A stretch of DNA of 64,000 nucleotides from Osedax fenrisi (Eukaryota; Annelida; Polychaeta; Sabellida; Siboglinidae). The stretch is from contig OZ025244.1 of the NCBI GenBank assembly GCA_964019155.1, positions 53,385,161 through 53,449,160 on the forward strand, given 5' to 3'. The notes beneath the pieces are model-generated. The model was given only the letters and a program-made list of their open reading frames with translations. It made no database searches and was not told the DNA's origin. Position numbers and translations under genes: made by a program. This document shows positions 1-12,240 of the stretch, in pieces (within the stretch, counting starts at the first letter, position 1; every line of letters begins with the position of its first letter).

Positions 1-300
1 AATTAGGATTTGTTTGTCTCGATATAATGAAATTTAAGATTTTATTGTCTCAATATAATGAAAAATGAGCATAAATGTATATGGGCATGTATATATATAT
101 TTATTATATTTTAGTTTCATTATTGGTTTCGAAACATTGTCATCTGGTTTCATTATTTGTTTAGAAACTTCTGAATTCAAAAATTGTTGGTATCGATAAA
201 GTTGGCTCTGGTTTCGAAACTGTTTCGAAATATCACAATTGTGACCCGTAAAAATCCCTACTGTATACCTTTTATACTTTTATACAAGGATTCAATGTAA
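1..300. repeat. AT-rich DNA with short TCTCGATATAATGAAA motifs
   Basis: The first 65 bases contain two spaced copies of a motif close to TCTCGATATAATGAAA. The next 170 bases carry several copies of GGTTTCGAAAC-like sequence. The first motif recurs at 63165-63265 near the other end of the window, there in both orientations. No coding frame was seen. This may be part of a dispersed repeat family, but its borders are not visible. Confidence 0.4.
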
Positions 301-700
301 GTATTACTTTAACATATATTTTACAGTATATATATTTAAAATATTAAAATATTCACATTTAATCTAAAAAAAATGTAATAAAATAAATTGTGTTCGAACA
401 AGTATCGATACTTCAACACTTGTGTTCATTGACAGCACTAATACACACATATGTGCGCACACGTGAATATACTCCGTTAACATAATAATTATATAACGTG
501 ACATTATTTTGATAATATTGTATTAATTAATTATAATAATGTTTAATATATATATATAGGGAACTTATATGTAGATTTTAATAATTATCTTTATATTTGA
601 ACTTTGTTATTTATATTATAATTTATTTATATAATTTTCATAATGAATGACTTAATTAATTCTTTAAAATGTCTGTATATCTATAGAGATGTATTTTTAT

Positions 701-780
701 ATTTCCCCGGTATATAAAATATAATAATTTATAAAATTACATTTCCCCGGTATATAAAATATAATAATTTATAAAATTAT
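701..780. repeat. 39-bp tandem duplication
   Basis: A unit beginning ATTTCCCCGGTATATAAAAT is present twice head to tail with almost no change. The CCCCGG core stands out in DNA that otherwise has almost no G+C. No gene is visible around it. Confidence 0.8.
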
Positions 781-1093
781 TTCTTAAGCATAACTAATAT
801 ACTTTTAAGGAATTTATTACGAATTACATGATCTAATAAGATATCTTGTTATATATAATCGCATATTCTTAAATATATATATATATATATGTATATCTTC
901 ATTTAAATAGATGATTCAAAATGTTTAATAACATATTTCCAGTTGATAAAAGTAATACAAAATGTGAAGTAATAAAAATATCTATTATAACATGATTACT
1001 AATTTCTTCAATACAGTTATATAATATTTATCATTAATTATTATTTAAACTAATTCTGATAGGTCCATATATATTTTATAATTGTAAATCCTA

Positions 1094-1235
1094 TAGTAGT
1101 ATATTTAATTATAACTAATGCAAATATGAACAAATAATTATTAACGAAAATTGACTATATAGTATACGATATAGTCAATTTTCGTTAATAATTATTTGTT
1201 CATATTTGCATTAGTTATAATTAAATATACTACTA
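1094..1235. mobile_element. 142-bp near-perfect palindrome, hairpin MITE candidate
   Basis: The two 71-bp halves are reverse complements with a single mismatched pair next to the centre (GTATAC). The palindrome is flanked on both sides by CCTA (1090-1093 and 1236-1239), which could be a 4-bp target duplication. It has no coding capacity. It fits a foldback-type MITE, or a recent inverted duplication. The seen facts are the palindrome and the CCTA flanks; the mobile nature is inference. Confidence 0.7.
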
Positions 1236-1332
1236 CCTATGTTATAACATAGTTAATGTTCGATAAAGTATACTTTAAATAATTATTTGTATTAGTTATA
1301 TATACACATGTATATTTATCTCAAGTAACCTA

Positions 1333-2130
<798 letters not shown>

Positions 2131-2138
2131 TTGATAAA

Positions 2139-2141
2139 ATG

Positions 2142-2219
<78 letters not shown>

Positions 2220-2335
2220 ATGTGGGTTGTGAGCATAGAGCTAGAGAGAATTTTCTCTCTAGCTCTATATATACCATATGGTTGTGTATATATGTATGTG
2301 TGTATGTGTGTGTGTGTTTGTGTGTGTGTGTGTAG
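2139..2335. repeat. Compound (TA)n/(TG)n microsatellite with a 16-bp perfect hairpin
   Basis: A (TA)n run passes into TG-rich sequence on both sides of an inverted repeat at 2235-2268. That repeat has 16-bp perfect arms (left arm ATAGAGCTAGAGAGAA) separated by TT. No gene is present. Confidence 0.85.
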
Positions 2336-2389
2336 TTTTGTGCACTAATCTGTAACTGGTTCTTCTACATTGATGAACTAGATCTGGTT

Positions 2390-2690
2390 TCGAAGCACTG
2401 AACATAGAAAACACAGATGTCCATCTCAAATTGAGATCCTCATTTCACTAGTAATTCATCTGAAACAGATATTGTCAATATGTTGTCAGGGTAACGATTC
2501 CTTTGCTGCAGGTGATACCTGATCTGTTGATAATAGCAGCTATTTACTTTATTATTACTGTATATATATATCTAATTATAATATTAACAGTAGGAATATG
2601 AACATTCACTTTATAATGTCCTATATTATAACTACTGGTTTAATTGTTAACTTTCCAATGTAATAATGTAATGTGTTCTATGTAAATGGT
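2390..2690. repeat. Dispersed duplicate, copy 1 (about 280 bp)
   Basis: This stretch and 4990-5265 share, in the same orientation, an ordered set of matches. These include TTTGCTGCAGGTGATA-like sequence, GATCTGTTGATAAT, TAATTATAATATTAACAG and a GTTAACTTTC block. No long frame is open in either copy. The family is unknown to me. Confidence 0.65.
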
Positions 2691-2699
2691 AGTGATAAT

Positions 2700-2984
2700 G
2701 TATACTATGTTTCGAATATGTTGTCGTATCCGACCTAATACACGTCTAGTCCCGATATATCGACATATTTATACAGAAACCTGTATCTCCTAACAGTAAT
2801 CGTATAAATAGCTAAATATTATCTACTTTTGTGTTGACGACTTTCACACTAATGTTATACTATTTTTCTATGTAAGTAATAATAAGTTTGTTATGTAACC
2901 ATCTTTATCAATTAAATATATTAATATCTTAATATATGACGAAATAAACACACTTGCCTAATAACATAATAATGTAGTGTATTA
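2700..2984. other. AT-rich DNA, nothing recognised
   Basis: No coding frame, repeat border or RNA gene was seen in this stretch. Confidence 0.5.
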
Positions 2985-4141
2985 CCAGTGAACCAAAATT
3001 TGAAATTTTTTCGAAAATGTTTGTAATTTATATACGAATTATTTTTAATAATTTTCAATATTCGCAAATTGCTTGCGAATTTTTAAAACTAAAACACGTA
3101 GTTTGAAAAATATTTGAAAATAATATACGAAAATAATACCAAAATGATTTTCGAAAATTTTACGAAAATTATTTTCAAATAAAATGCAAAGTTTGTAAAA
3201 TTTTTGAAAATAAAACACGAAATTTGCAAATTATTGGAAAATAATATATGTAAATAATACGAAAATAATTTTCGCAAAATTACGAAAATAATTTTCAAAT
3301 AAAATGCAAAGTTTGTAAAATGTTTGCAAATAAAACACTAAATTTGTAAACTATTTGAAAATAATTTACGAAAATAATAAAAAAATTATTTACAAATAAA
3401 ACTTAAAGTTTGTATTTTTTTTGAAGATAAAACACAATGTATGCAAATATTATATTAATTAATATATTAAGATTATTAATAGATTTAATTAAATTAAATT
3501 TTTTTTTTTTAAATTTAAAAATATAAATTTCATTGCAGATAAATTGTTTACATTTTTTTAAATATCTACTTTATATTATTTATTTATGATTGATGAAATA
3601 AATATTAAATAGATAAATTGTTCTATTTTAAAATCAATTTTTATTTATATTGATATACATATTTTTACATCATTATTAATGGTTATTCGATCAAAAATAA
3701 TGGAGGATATGTCTGCAAATACCAATTAATAAACCACTGTTTATTCAGTTAAACTCATTTTTGATTCATTCAATGAAGTACAAAATATTTATTTTATTAA
3801 TTAATATATTGATGCTAGTTATATATATATATATATATATATTTCATATAACAATATCTTTTATTTTTATTATATTATCTATATAATTTATTTTTGATTT
3901 ACAAATGTGTTGATTGTTGACTAAATATTTATTAAATTCTGAAAATGATGTGCCAAATTTGCAAAATGTACGTAAATAAATGAAATTTAATTTCAAAGTT
4001 CGCAAATGATTTTCGAAAAATGTACGTTAATAATTGAAATTGAATGTCAAAGTTTGCATAAATGTGTCCACAGAATTTTCGAAAAACATTTTCAAATTAT
4101 TTTCAAATATTGAAAATTATTTTTGAATTTGATTTACTAGG
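2985..4141. mobile_element. Possible foldback-type element with GAAAATTATTTTC subrepeats
   Basis: The left end reads CCAGTGAACCAAAATTTG after a TA. The right end, read on the other strand, is CCTAGTAAATCAAATTC. Between about 3000 and 3440 a degenerate unit of about 115 bp with CGAAAATTATTTTC and AAAGTTTG motifs repeats about four times. Related motifs recur at 3950-4130. The ends resemble the clearer CCCAGTAAAC element at 32319-37280. There is no transposase frame. The borders are uncertain. Confidence 0.4.
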
Positions 4142-4989
4142 TTATTATTCAAACCTCAAAATATACGTTTGTTTATATTATAATAATAGCAAATTAAACT
4201 AAATTCTTACTATATAACTATATAATCATTTTGATGACCCATAATAACTACTACGATATATGAAGTATGTATACATACTTGGTGTGTTATAACACTTGTG
4301 TTAACTAAAGTAACATCTCATATTTATATAATCGTATACCAGGAAAATAAACTATTGCTAACAACTGTAATAATAGTATTATATGAAGGAAATGCCCCTG
4401 ATTATATTTCCTATAATAATCTACTTTTATTACTAGCAATAAAACTAGCTATAGCTAGTATAAGCATGTCCATTATTTGGGTCAAATACCTAAGTACTAT
4501 AGTAACATACATAATATATTACATATACATAGGTTTAACTAGTTTTAAATTAAATATAGTATACATATTAGTGTTATACACTTAAGTGTATTACAATTAC
4601 ATATTAATTAATTGTCGTTTTTAATATAGTCCTACATGTAAATTATATATTTTAATACATTAATATATATATATAAATTTGAGATTTTGTGGAAAATGGT
4701 ATAGGTATTATAAGCCTATAGGCTATATGTAATGTATACATTACAAATTATATTTATATAAGTAATCATTATATACAACATTCTTATGTAATAGTTAATA
4801 GGTAAAATAAAATTATATATTTATAATTCTTAGATTATATTTACATATTTTCATATTTCAAATGTGTTACTATATATATATTACTAATATATATTAACTA
4901 ATAATATTGTATCACACTAACATATATATATATGTACTCGTGTAACATACAATAGTAATCCGTTAATGGCTATGTTACGTTGATGAAAT
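4142..4989. other. AT-rich DNA, nothing recognised
   Basis: The 95-codon open frame at 4298-4585 has TA-rich composition and no recognisable domain; I treat it as chance. No repeat border was seen. Confidence 0.5.
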
Positions 4990-5265
4990 ATAAATACTTC
5001 ACATTCATCTCCAATTTCCAAAATTCATCTGCAGCCTATCTTCTCAATATGTCCGTATGGTAACAGTGTATTTGCTGCAGGCGATATATGATCTGTTGAT
5101 AATACGAGGTTAAATAGGTTACCTGGTTACTTAATTAAACTTCATTAATATGTTATGTTATAATTAATTATAATATTAACAGTCATGTGAATGTTCATAT
5201 TTAATAGATAATGTATTAGGCGTTGTTAACTTTCGTATGTAATATTGTACTCATATTATGTAGTT
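4990..5265. repeat. Dispersed duplicate, copy 2
   Basis: This is the second, more diverged copy of the sequence at 2390-2690, about 2.6 kb downstream in the same orientation. The best block is TTTGCTGCAGGCGATATATG followed by GATCTGTTGATAAT. Confidence 0.65.
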
Positions 5266-5380
5266 AATTACCTTAAGATATTGTATATTTTGAAAATTTC
5301 AATCCACTGCGATATCTAAAATATTTCTATCTTTATCAAATTATATATGATAAATCTAAATAAATTAAAAAATATATATT

Positions 5381-5411
<31 letters not shown>

Positions 5412-6600
5412 GGTATACCTACTATATTTAATTATATATGTATATATATACATATATAATATACATATAGGATATAATTATGTACGATACATTTTTAAAT
5501 ATATTACATTAATGAATGCCTACATTCATTTTTAAATTATTATACTATTAAATTTACAATTATTCATATATAATTATTTATTTTTAATTTTTAATACTAT
5601 TAAGTTATTAACAAAAATGCTCATTTATATGTTAATTTTACAATATATATAAAAATTTATTATTTATGAATTAGTAATAATTATAATGTACGTTATAATA
5701 TAGGAAAATAAACCTACATGCTATTAACAAAGCCTCCAAAGGGATTTGCTATTACTAACAGCCTATATCCGAGTTGATATTGTACATTGGTCTACTTGAA
5801 ATCGTCTGATAAACTCTTCAGATTGTGTGGCTGATCCATGTGTAGATTTATTATTTATTTATGACCTATCAAATATTTATATTATTATAATATGTATTAT
5901 TCGCAATAATAATTATAGCAAGACAAATATTATATGAAATATATCACGTACCGTGAAGTATTACTGAACAAGTATATTAGTAGGTAATGTTATAATTATA
6001 TAAATATATTTAATAATAATATTAATAAATTATTGCGAGAAACACGACTAACCAGTATAAATGCATATGAACAAATAAACGTATACGTCTACCGACGCTA
6101 TCGTTGTTTATAAATTATTTATATTTCATCCAATTAAAATTCAATTAAAAATTAACGTAAATTAAAGAGAACATTGGGAATTAAAATAATTGTTATAAAT
6201 TAAGTAAAATTAAATAAAAATAACACAATATATAAATATAAAATAACACCCATAAGCATATGTATAAGTATATATATTTATATATATATATATATATACA
6301 TGTATGCATTAATACATATATAACTTGTATACATTGCTATATAGAAGGCCTATACATATGGGAAATATATATATATATAGGTTTCTAATTGAAAATACAC
6401 AAAATAAGAAAAAGATATTTGATTATGGTTTGAATTATTATGTGTTAAACACGAGATTGAAACAAATAACTAACGGGAAAATATCCCATGTCATCTAAAG
6501 TGGTCATTTACATATATCTACTACATATTATGTCATACATATTATATACATAAGAGTATTACCTACATATATATATATAAATATAATATAAAAATAATAT
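5266..6600. other. AT-rich DNA with one GC-richer island at about 5720-5860
   Basis: Most of this stretch is TA-rich with no frames. The island around 5720-5860 has near-normal base composition. It is open on the minus strand for about 31 codons, ending in TAG near 5757, with an ordinary-looking residue mix (key run QSEEFIRRFQVDQC). No convincing acceptor AG precedes it, so an exon is only a possibility. Confidence 0.25.
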
Positions 6601-6625
6601 ATTATTAACTTTAATTGTATATTTG

Positions 6626-6799
6626 ATGGCTATGTATATAGTGAGTGCAGCATTGGCAGTTGTAAAGTTAGGTATACGGAGTCTTACAGAAGGTAGCTGT
6701 AGCTGTTTAGGTGTATACCATCGATATAAAGAAAGCTTTCTTTATATCGATGGTGTACACGCGTGTGCATATGTTTTAATTAAAGTATTTACTATTTAA
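6626..6799 (+). CDS. Short open frame in a GC-richer island, exon or chance
   Basis: A 57-codon ATG frame lies in a 400-base island with far more balanced composition than its surroundings. The product would start with a hydrophobic stretch (MAMYIVSAALAVVKLGIRSL) and contains a CSC triplet. An in-frame stop lies just upstream at 6605. The middle of the frame overlaps a 50-bp palindrome (6711-6760), which argues for repeat DNA instead. No family is recognised. A second short hydrophobic frame (6922-7005) lies 120 bases downstream in another frame. I would not call this a gene without transcript evidence. Confidence 0.15.
   Translation: MAMYIVSAALAVVKLGIRSLTEGSCSCLGVYHRYKESFLYIDGVHACAYVLIKVFTI
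6711..6760. repeat. 50-bp palindrome centred on AAGCTT
   Basis: Arms of 25 bp reverse-complement each other with one mismatch (left arm GTGTATACCATCGATATAAA and five more bases). It could form a strong hairpin. No flanking duplication is obvious. Confidence 0.8.
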
Positions 6800-7104
6800 A
6801 CATTTAATCAGATTATATTGTGGATATATGTTATAGTGTACATATGTTTTATCAAGCCATATGGCTTCATAATATATGTATAGTTATCTATTGTAAAGCA
6901 TGACTAATAATAGCGTACACTATGGGCGTGTCTTATCTAGCGTGGTGTGTGGCATTGTTCATTGTAACTGGTTTAGAACTAGCTAGATTATCTTTAATAA
7001 AGTAAATGACAGTTGGACCTCTATGGACAGCCAGTTGATACATGCGTAGATACGCTGATTAACTGTACACCTGTCTATGTTACATACAACACATCACATA
7101 TATA

Positions 7105-7395
7105 TATATAGAGTGACATGTATTCAGGTAGTAGAGCGTGTGTTCAAAGTTTGAACTTCACACCCTATCCGGACCTATAATATATGTCTCAACATACTAT
7201 TTAGAAGAGATTTTATATAATTGCAATGTGTATATAAAATAGCAACACTTATAAAACCAACGTGTATTAAAACAGCCATGGATGCCTTAACATGAACGCG
7301 GTTTCGAAGGGACATTATATTAATTTGTTTATACGTTAAAACTTCATATAAGTTCTTGGATAAGATGAAGACAAAATGAAATTAATAGTCAAAAT
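7105..7395 (+). mobile_element. tRNA-derived SINE, copy 1
   Basis: The 5' part resembles a decayed tRNA head. A box A-like stretch TTCAGGTAGTAGAGCG is followed about 25 bases later by a box B-like GTTTGAACTTC. The body then matches the copy at 31733-32020 through ordered blocks: TATTTAGAAG..GATTTTATATAATTG, GATGCCTTAACATGA..GCGG, TTCGAAGGGACATTA and TAAAACTTCAT..AAGTTC. The head is more decayed than in the other copy. It ends in A- and TA-rich sequence. SINEs are copied by RNA polymerase III and mobilised by LINE enzymes; the partner is not known here. Confidence 0.7.
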
Positions 7396-7399
7396 TCTA

Positions 7400-8606
7400 A
7401 TATATATATATATATATACAGAAATTCTACGAAGTAATTTTATAAATATAAATATGATGTGTTTATTATATTTGTAATATATTGAATAATAGGTATAGCT
7501 TACTATGATTTTTTAGTTAATAATAATATATAATTAAGTTAGATATTTAATATATTATATATAATAGATTATAGAAAAATAAAGAATATAAATAACGAGT
7601 AGGTAAGTTTAGGTAATTATTATGTGAATATTATTGTATAACCATTCTAGATTAGGATATTAGATATATGTTCACTTGGGTTTGATAGGTATATGAATAT
7701 TTAACATATATATATGTTTATAATAGGTACATATTATATACTAAGGTATATATAACTTATTATAATAAAATAATGTTAATAATACACAAAAAATACTATA
7801 TTTAAACAAACTATAATTTGTATTATAAAAAAAATTGTATATACAATTTTTTATTTATATATTTGTATTATTATTATATTTTTTTTCTTATATTTATTTC
7901 AGTACATAAGTTTTATTAAATTAAAATAAAAAACAATTTATAATGTAAGAAAAAACACTTTGTTTACCAATCAAAATTGTATTAGACATTTTTATATAAA
8001 TATCAATAAAAGAAAGAAAACAATGAAGTAAATTAAAATATAAAAGACAAATTACTAATAAATGTTCAATATATAATATGTTTATGTTATTAAAAATAAA
8101 GTCAAATAATGTTATTAATGTAAGAGGAAAAAAAATGTTATCAAAAAATAAACAAAATGAAATCTAATATTTTTTTATTTTTTACATAAATGTAAATAAA
8201 TAAAAAGAACGAAAACACAAAAGTCAATTCAAATATAAATAGAATAGCAAGTTTATACATACCTTTTCTAAATAATTTATAATTTGAAATATGTTTTAAA
8301 GTTTAGTAAAGTTCATCTACACAGTTCTTTTATGAAATAAGAATAGAGAACTTATTTAAACTTCTAGTATTGCGAGATTTTGACATTAAATTAAATTTTC
8401 TATTAATTATAAGGATCACAATTGTTGATCACTTTAAACACGAATGTATGTATTATATACGTAATTTCATTGTTTTAATAAATAATGTTAAATAAATAAA
8501 CCTATAGGTCACATAGGCATCTAGTATAATATATCAACATATTTCTTGTATATAATCCTTATTAATAGCTTTTGAAGACTATATATGCATACTAAATTAG
8601 ATATAT
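7400..8606. other. AT-rich DNA, nothing recognised
   Basis: A- and T-runs with a few (TA)n tracts. No coding frame or repeat border was found. Confidence 0.5.
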
Positions 8607-8607
8607 A

Positions 8608-9485
8608 GGAGAAAGTAACCGAATACGGACAGTGCCCGAATATGGACACTCTCGGTATCTCAGAAACCATAAATCCTTCTAAAAAATGTTTAATGAATAA
8701 CATATTCATAATTATATTCATATTCTAAAAAGTTTTTTAATTTTTTAATTATTTTTAATTATTTTTTAATATTATTATTCAAAATATTGCTGATATAACC
8801 AATAAACTGATTTTTTTATTACGTTTTATAATTTATGAAAAAAAATGTCAACTTAAAACTTTCTCAAGAATATAAAATGTATCGAAATAAAATAAAACAC
8901 TATTATTAAAAAATAAAGCATTCTAAAAGTTATATATTTAATTTCTATAGTTGTTATCAAATATTCATTAAGTTATAAGCATATATCCATGTGTCATATA
9001 AGTTCCTAATACGGACACTCTAAATGTCTTAATACGGACAGTGTCCGTCGGACACCCTATAGCCAATCAGGGCGCTTCGTATGAACTATATGATTTTCAT
9101 AAAAATCGCGTGCGTTAACGCATAATTATAATATTAATACCACCAATAAAGCTAAATCTAAATTATGATTATTTAGATATTAAATTGTATTATTAATTAA
9201 AAAAATAATGAAAATAAATAAATTATTAACTAATTAAATTAGAATAAATTATTCATAAAATTAATTATACATAATGTAATTGTAATTTGTCTGATTGATT
9301 CGTCAATAGTATATAGTTTATCTAGTGGTATATTGGGTGTCCGTATTATAACACAGGGTGTCCGTATTCGGACATGGGTACTGAATACGGACACCCCAGT
9401 TATCTATGGAATTAAAAGATTAAATACAATTTTAAAATAACAATAATATATAACAATAATATATATATCAGATTACCTTTTCACA
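8608..9485 (+). mobile_element. TA-flanked inverted-repeat element, copy 1 (GGGGAAAGTA/GGACACCC family)
   Basis: It starts after TA with GGAGAAAGTAACCGAATACG. It contains several TAATACGGACA motifs in both orientations, a CCAATCAGGGCGC segment near 9063, and a doubled GGGTGTCCGTATT near 9339-9370. From about 8860 to 9440 it aligns with the copy at 25260-25949 in the same orientation. The right end is poorly preserved (TTACCTTTTCAC at about 9475). No transposase frame is present. TA target sites are usual for Tc1/mariner-type enzymes, so a non-autonomous member of such a group is plausible. Confidence 0.65.
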
Positions 9486-9924
9486 ATTAGCTTACCTTTG
9501 TTATAATGAATATCGGTATACTATATGTATGTTTATTATTATTTTAGTGATAATATATGTGATATCATATCTATTAATATATATTACTTTGATTATTGAA
9601 ATCAAAAATTATTTTACAAAATAGGATATAAAATGTATTAATGTAATACATAATACGTGATTTTAGATTTATTATAAACTAAATTATTCACATTTTTAAA
9701 AATATAAAAATATAAATGGATTGAACTGTAAATGTTATAAAAATATTATATACTAAATATATTATATATATATAATTTTAAAACATTGATTTAAAAGATT
9801 GCATACTATAATTATGAATAAAATTGCATACTGTGGTTTAAAAGGTATGTAGGTGATACTATTTATCAATAGAGATCATAATACAAACACTGTAACATAT
9901 GGTCAACGTATACATTACATTAAT
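9486..9924. other. AT-rich DNA, nothing recognised
   Basis: No coding frame was seen. It would include the 3' untranslated part if the minus-strand exon at 9925-10065 is real. Confidence 0.4.
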
Positions 9925-10065
9925 CTACAACATAGCGTATCGTGATGCATCACAACAGGTCTCATACAACAAGTTCGGGGGAGATTTCTGCCGCAACTCA
10001 ATGAAATCTTTATGTCTGGAGTCTCTTCGTTGACACAGCCGTTCGTGAACACTTCTCAGTTTTGT
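9925..10065 (-). CDS. Possible 3'-terminal exon of an unknown protein
   Basis: An island of near-normal base composition lies in 20% G+C DNA. On the minus strand a candidate acceptor (TATGTTATCCGTCAG, AG at 10067-10066) leads into 46 open codons and a TAG. An in-frame TAA lies just upstream of the acceptor, as expected for an intron. The peptide is basic and charged, with the runs HERLCQRRDSRHKDF and YETCCDASRYAML at the end. The CC pair near the C-terminus recalls small secreted disulfide proteins, but no full cysteine pattern is present and I do not recognise a family. The plus strand is also open here for a similar length, so the coding strand is not settled. Confidence 0.35.
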   Translation of the reverse strand, partial: TKLRSVHERLCQRRDSRHKDFIELRQKSPPNLLYETCCDASRYAML

Positions 10066-10377
10066 CTGACGGATAACATATAGAAGTTAGATACTTATAT
10101 AACTGTAATGTAGTATTGATGTAATACTACGAAGAAATATTTACTATATATTTATGATAATATAGACATAATGATAGAACCGTAGTTAACTTATTAATGT
10201 TGTACAAATTTGTCGATTATATTTAATTAATATAAAATATCTCGATATGTTATACATTGTATACATTACTTTAATGTACATGAATAAAATACTGTATTAC
10301 CATATGCAATATTAAATACAATATCTGTCACTTATTCATCTATTTAGTTATTGAAGATATACATTCATAAGCATATA

Positions 10378-10417
<40 letters not shown>

Positions 10418-10434
10418 TATTTATCTAAATAATT
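10066..10434. other. AT-rich DNA with (TA)n at 10384-10413
   Basis: No gene was seen. If the exon at 9925-10065 is real, this would be intron. Confidence 0.4.
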
Positions 10435-10665
10435 CGCAATGTTCTGTGCGCAAGAATATCCTTCTTTTTTGGCTATGTTTTTCTTGCGCAACATAATTTG
10501 CGTATAAATTGCGCAAAATAGTTTGCGCATTTTATGTGCACTTTATATGCAAATTATCCTGCGCATTTTATCTGCAATATGTTTTGCGCAATATATATGC
10601 ACATTATTTTTGCGCAATAAAAACATAGCCAAAAAAGAAGGATGTTTTGCGCACATAACATTGCG
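10435..10665. mobile_element. 231-bp inverted-repeat element rich in TGCGCA
   Basis: About 56-bp end arms are reverse complements with about five differences; their shared core is CTTCTTTTTTGGCTATGTTT. The 120-base centre is made of TTTGCGCA/TGCGCAA-type motifs spaced every 20-25 bases. There is no coding capacity. It fits a foldback or MITE-type element. A related TGCGCA-rich repeat lies at 23620-23860. Just downstream, at 10683 and 10826, two GTTTACT sequences resemble the CCCAGTAAAC ends of the element at 32319-37280, so a larger unit may be involved. Confidence 0.7.
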
Positions 10666-11645
10666 TATTATTTGCGCACTGTTTTAGATTATTGTTTACT
10701 ATATATATTTAGTGATTCCTAAAAATTATAATACTGTACTCTATTAATTATATTACCATTTATATATAAGACAAACTTATCTACATATTTGTTATCATTA
10801 AACTCATTGTTATATTAATGTTTTAGATTGTTGTTTACTGGTATATGACCCATATATATGCATTTATAATAACAAAATTAATACAATTGTTGTTATATAC
10901 TTTTACTTATTTATATGTATTATTTGTATACATATAGAAATGTATTTAATGTTTATTAACATGTACTATATAAATAAACTTTAGTTTAAATTATTTTAAT
11001 AATATTTTACATATAATAATAAATTAAATAAGACATTTTTTATTTTTAATATTTATTGATTAAGTAAAAAAGTATGCACTTTATATGTTCCCACATCATT
11101 ATATACATCTATAAAATAAATTATAATTAATGTTGTATTAAATTAAATAAATTCTAACCAATTATAATCTTATGAATTTCAGTTCTCCTAAAGGGAATCT
11201 TTCCACTGACCCGTCCATATTATATTGCGACCAGCATATGTTGCTAGCCAGTGATTTCATTAGCCTACCAGGCAGCATGCATTTTGTTATGCTCGATGCT
11301 CGTTATCTATAATATAGGTTATCAATAAATTTAAATCTTCATATATACATGAATACATAATCATAAATTTATAAAAAACATCATATATGAAAATCAGACA
11401 TGTATAAATTGTTAACAATCAGATATATTGATTTAGGATATATACATTGTGAATGCCAATATCACATTTATATTTATTTATATAATTTTTAATTGATTTA
11501 TTTAACATTTATAAAACATTATTTAAAATTTATAATAGAATAATTTATTTATTATATATAAATAAAGTATTTATATATTATAATTTTTTTTATAAATGAT
11601 ATAATATTTAAATTTATTTTTCGTAGAATAACTCGAATTGGTATA
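10666..11645. other. AT-rich DNA with one GC-richer patch at 11180-11310
   Basis: The patch has mixed composition but no long open frame and no recognised family. TTGTTTACTGG followed by TA at about 10833-10845 may be the right end of a foldback element whose left end was not found. Confidence 0.4.
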
Positions 11646-12140
11646 TAATGATATTATAACCAAAGATTTTCCGAAGGAAAGATATAACACTTACGCGAAA
11701 TCGTGTAATTCGAATTTGTATACAAAATACCCTGGTGCCACCTATAGCGGGTTACTTTTAGGAACTATGCGTTGTTTATAATGTAAATTCGTATTTAACT
11801 ATACTATTTTACTTTTAAAATGTTAAATAATATGCTTTAAATTAATATTTATATGATGAAAACTAAGTGTTCATTACTAATATATAACAAACAAATATGA
11901 TATGTATGTTTTAAATGCTATAAGTATATATTTAGTGAGTAAAAGCTAATTTATATTGCATGTAATTTAATAGAGCAATGAAAACATTGTTGTATGCAAA
12001 CAGATCCGAACCTAAATCTATTTCAGTGATTTCGATACTACTGCTAGCAGCGGTTGGGGCTATTACTAAATTACGTTGCATGCATAGGGAGCGTTATATC
12101 TTTGCTTCGCAAAATCTTTGTTATAACTATAATATAATAT
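11646..12140. mobile_element. Inverted-repeat element with AAAGATTTTGCGAAGCAAAGAT-like ends
   Basis: Left arm ATTATAACCAAAGATTTTCC (about 11651-11690) and right arm (about 12090-12130, read on the other strand ATAACAAAGATTTTGCGAAG) match over about 45 bases with several changes. The inner part near 12000-12080 is GC-richer (GCTAGCAGCGGTTGGGGC). No frame is open. It is probably a decayed non-autonomous DNA element. Confidence 0.5.
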
Positions 12141-12240
12141 TTTAATAAAATAATTAGTTATATAATCTTATATAATACATATTTGATATTAGTATAGTTA
12201 TAAAATTTCCATTAGTTATAAGTGTAATGTTATAAACATA

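Noticed and set aside
3089..3298. 69-codon Phe/Ile-rich minus-strand frame
   Set aside because: It lies in a tandem repeat of GAAAATTATTTTC type and reads only the repeat.
4298..4585. 95-codon plus-strand frame
   Set aside because: Composition follows the AT-rich DNA, there is no recognisable domain, and there are no splice signals of note.
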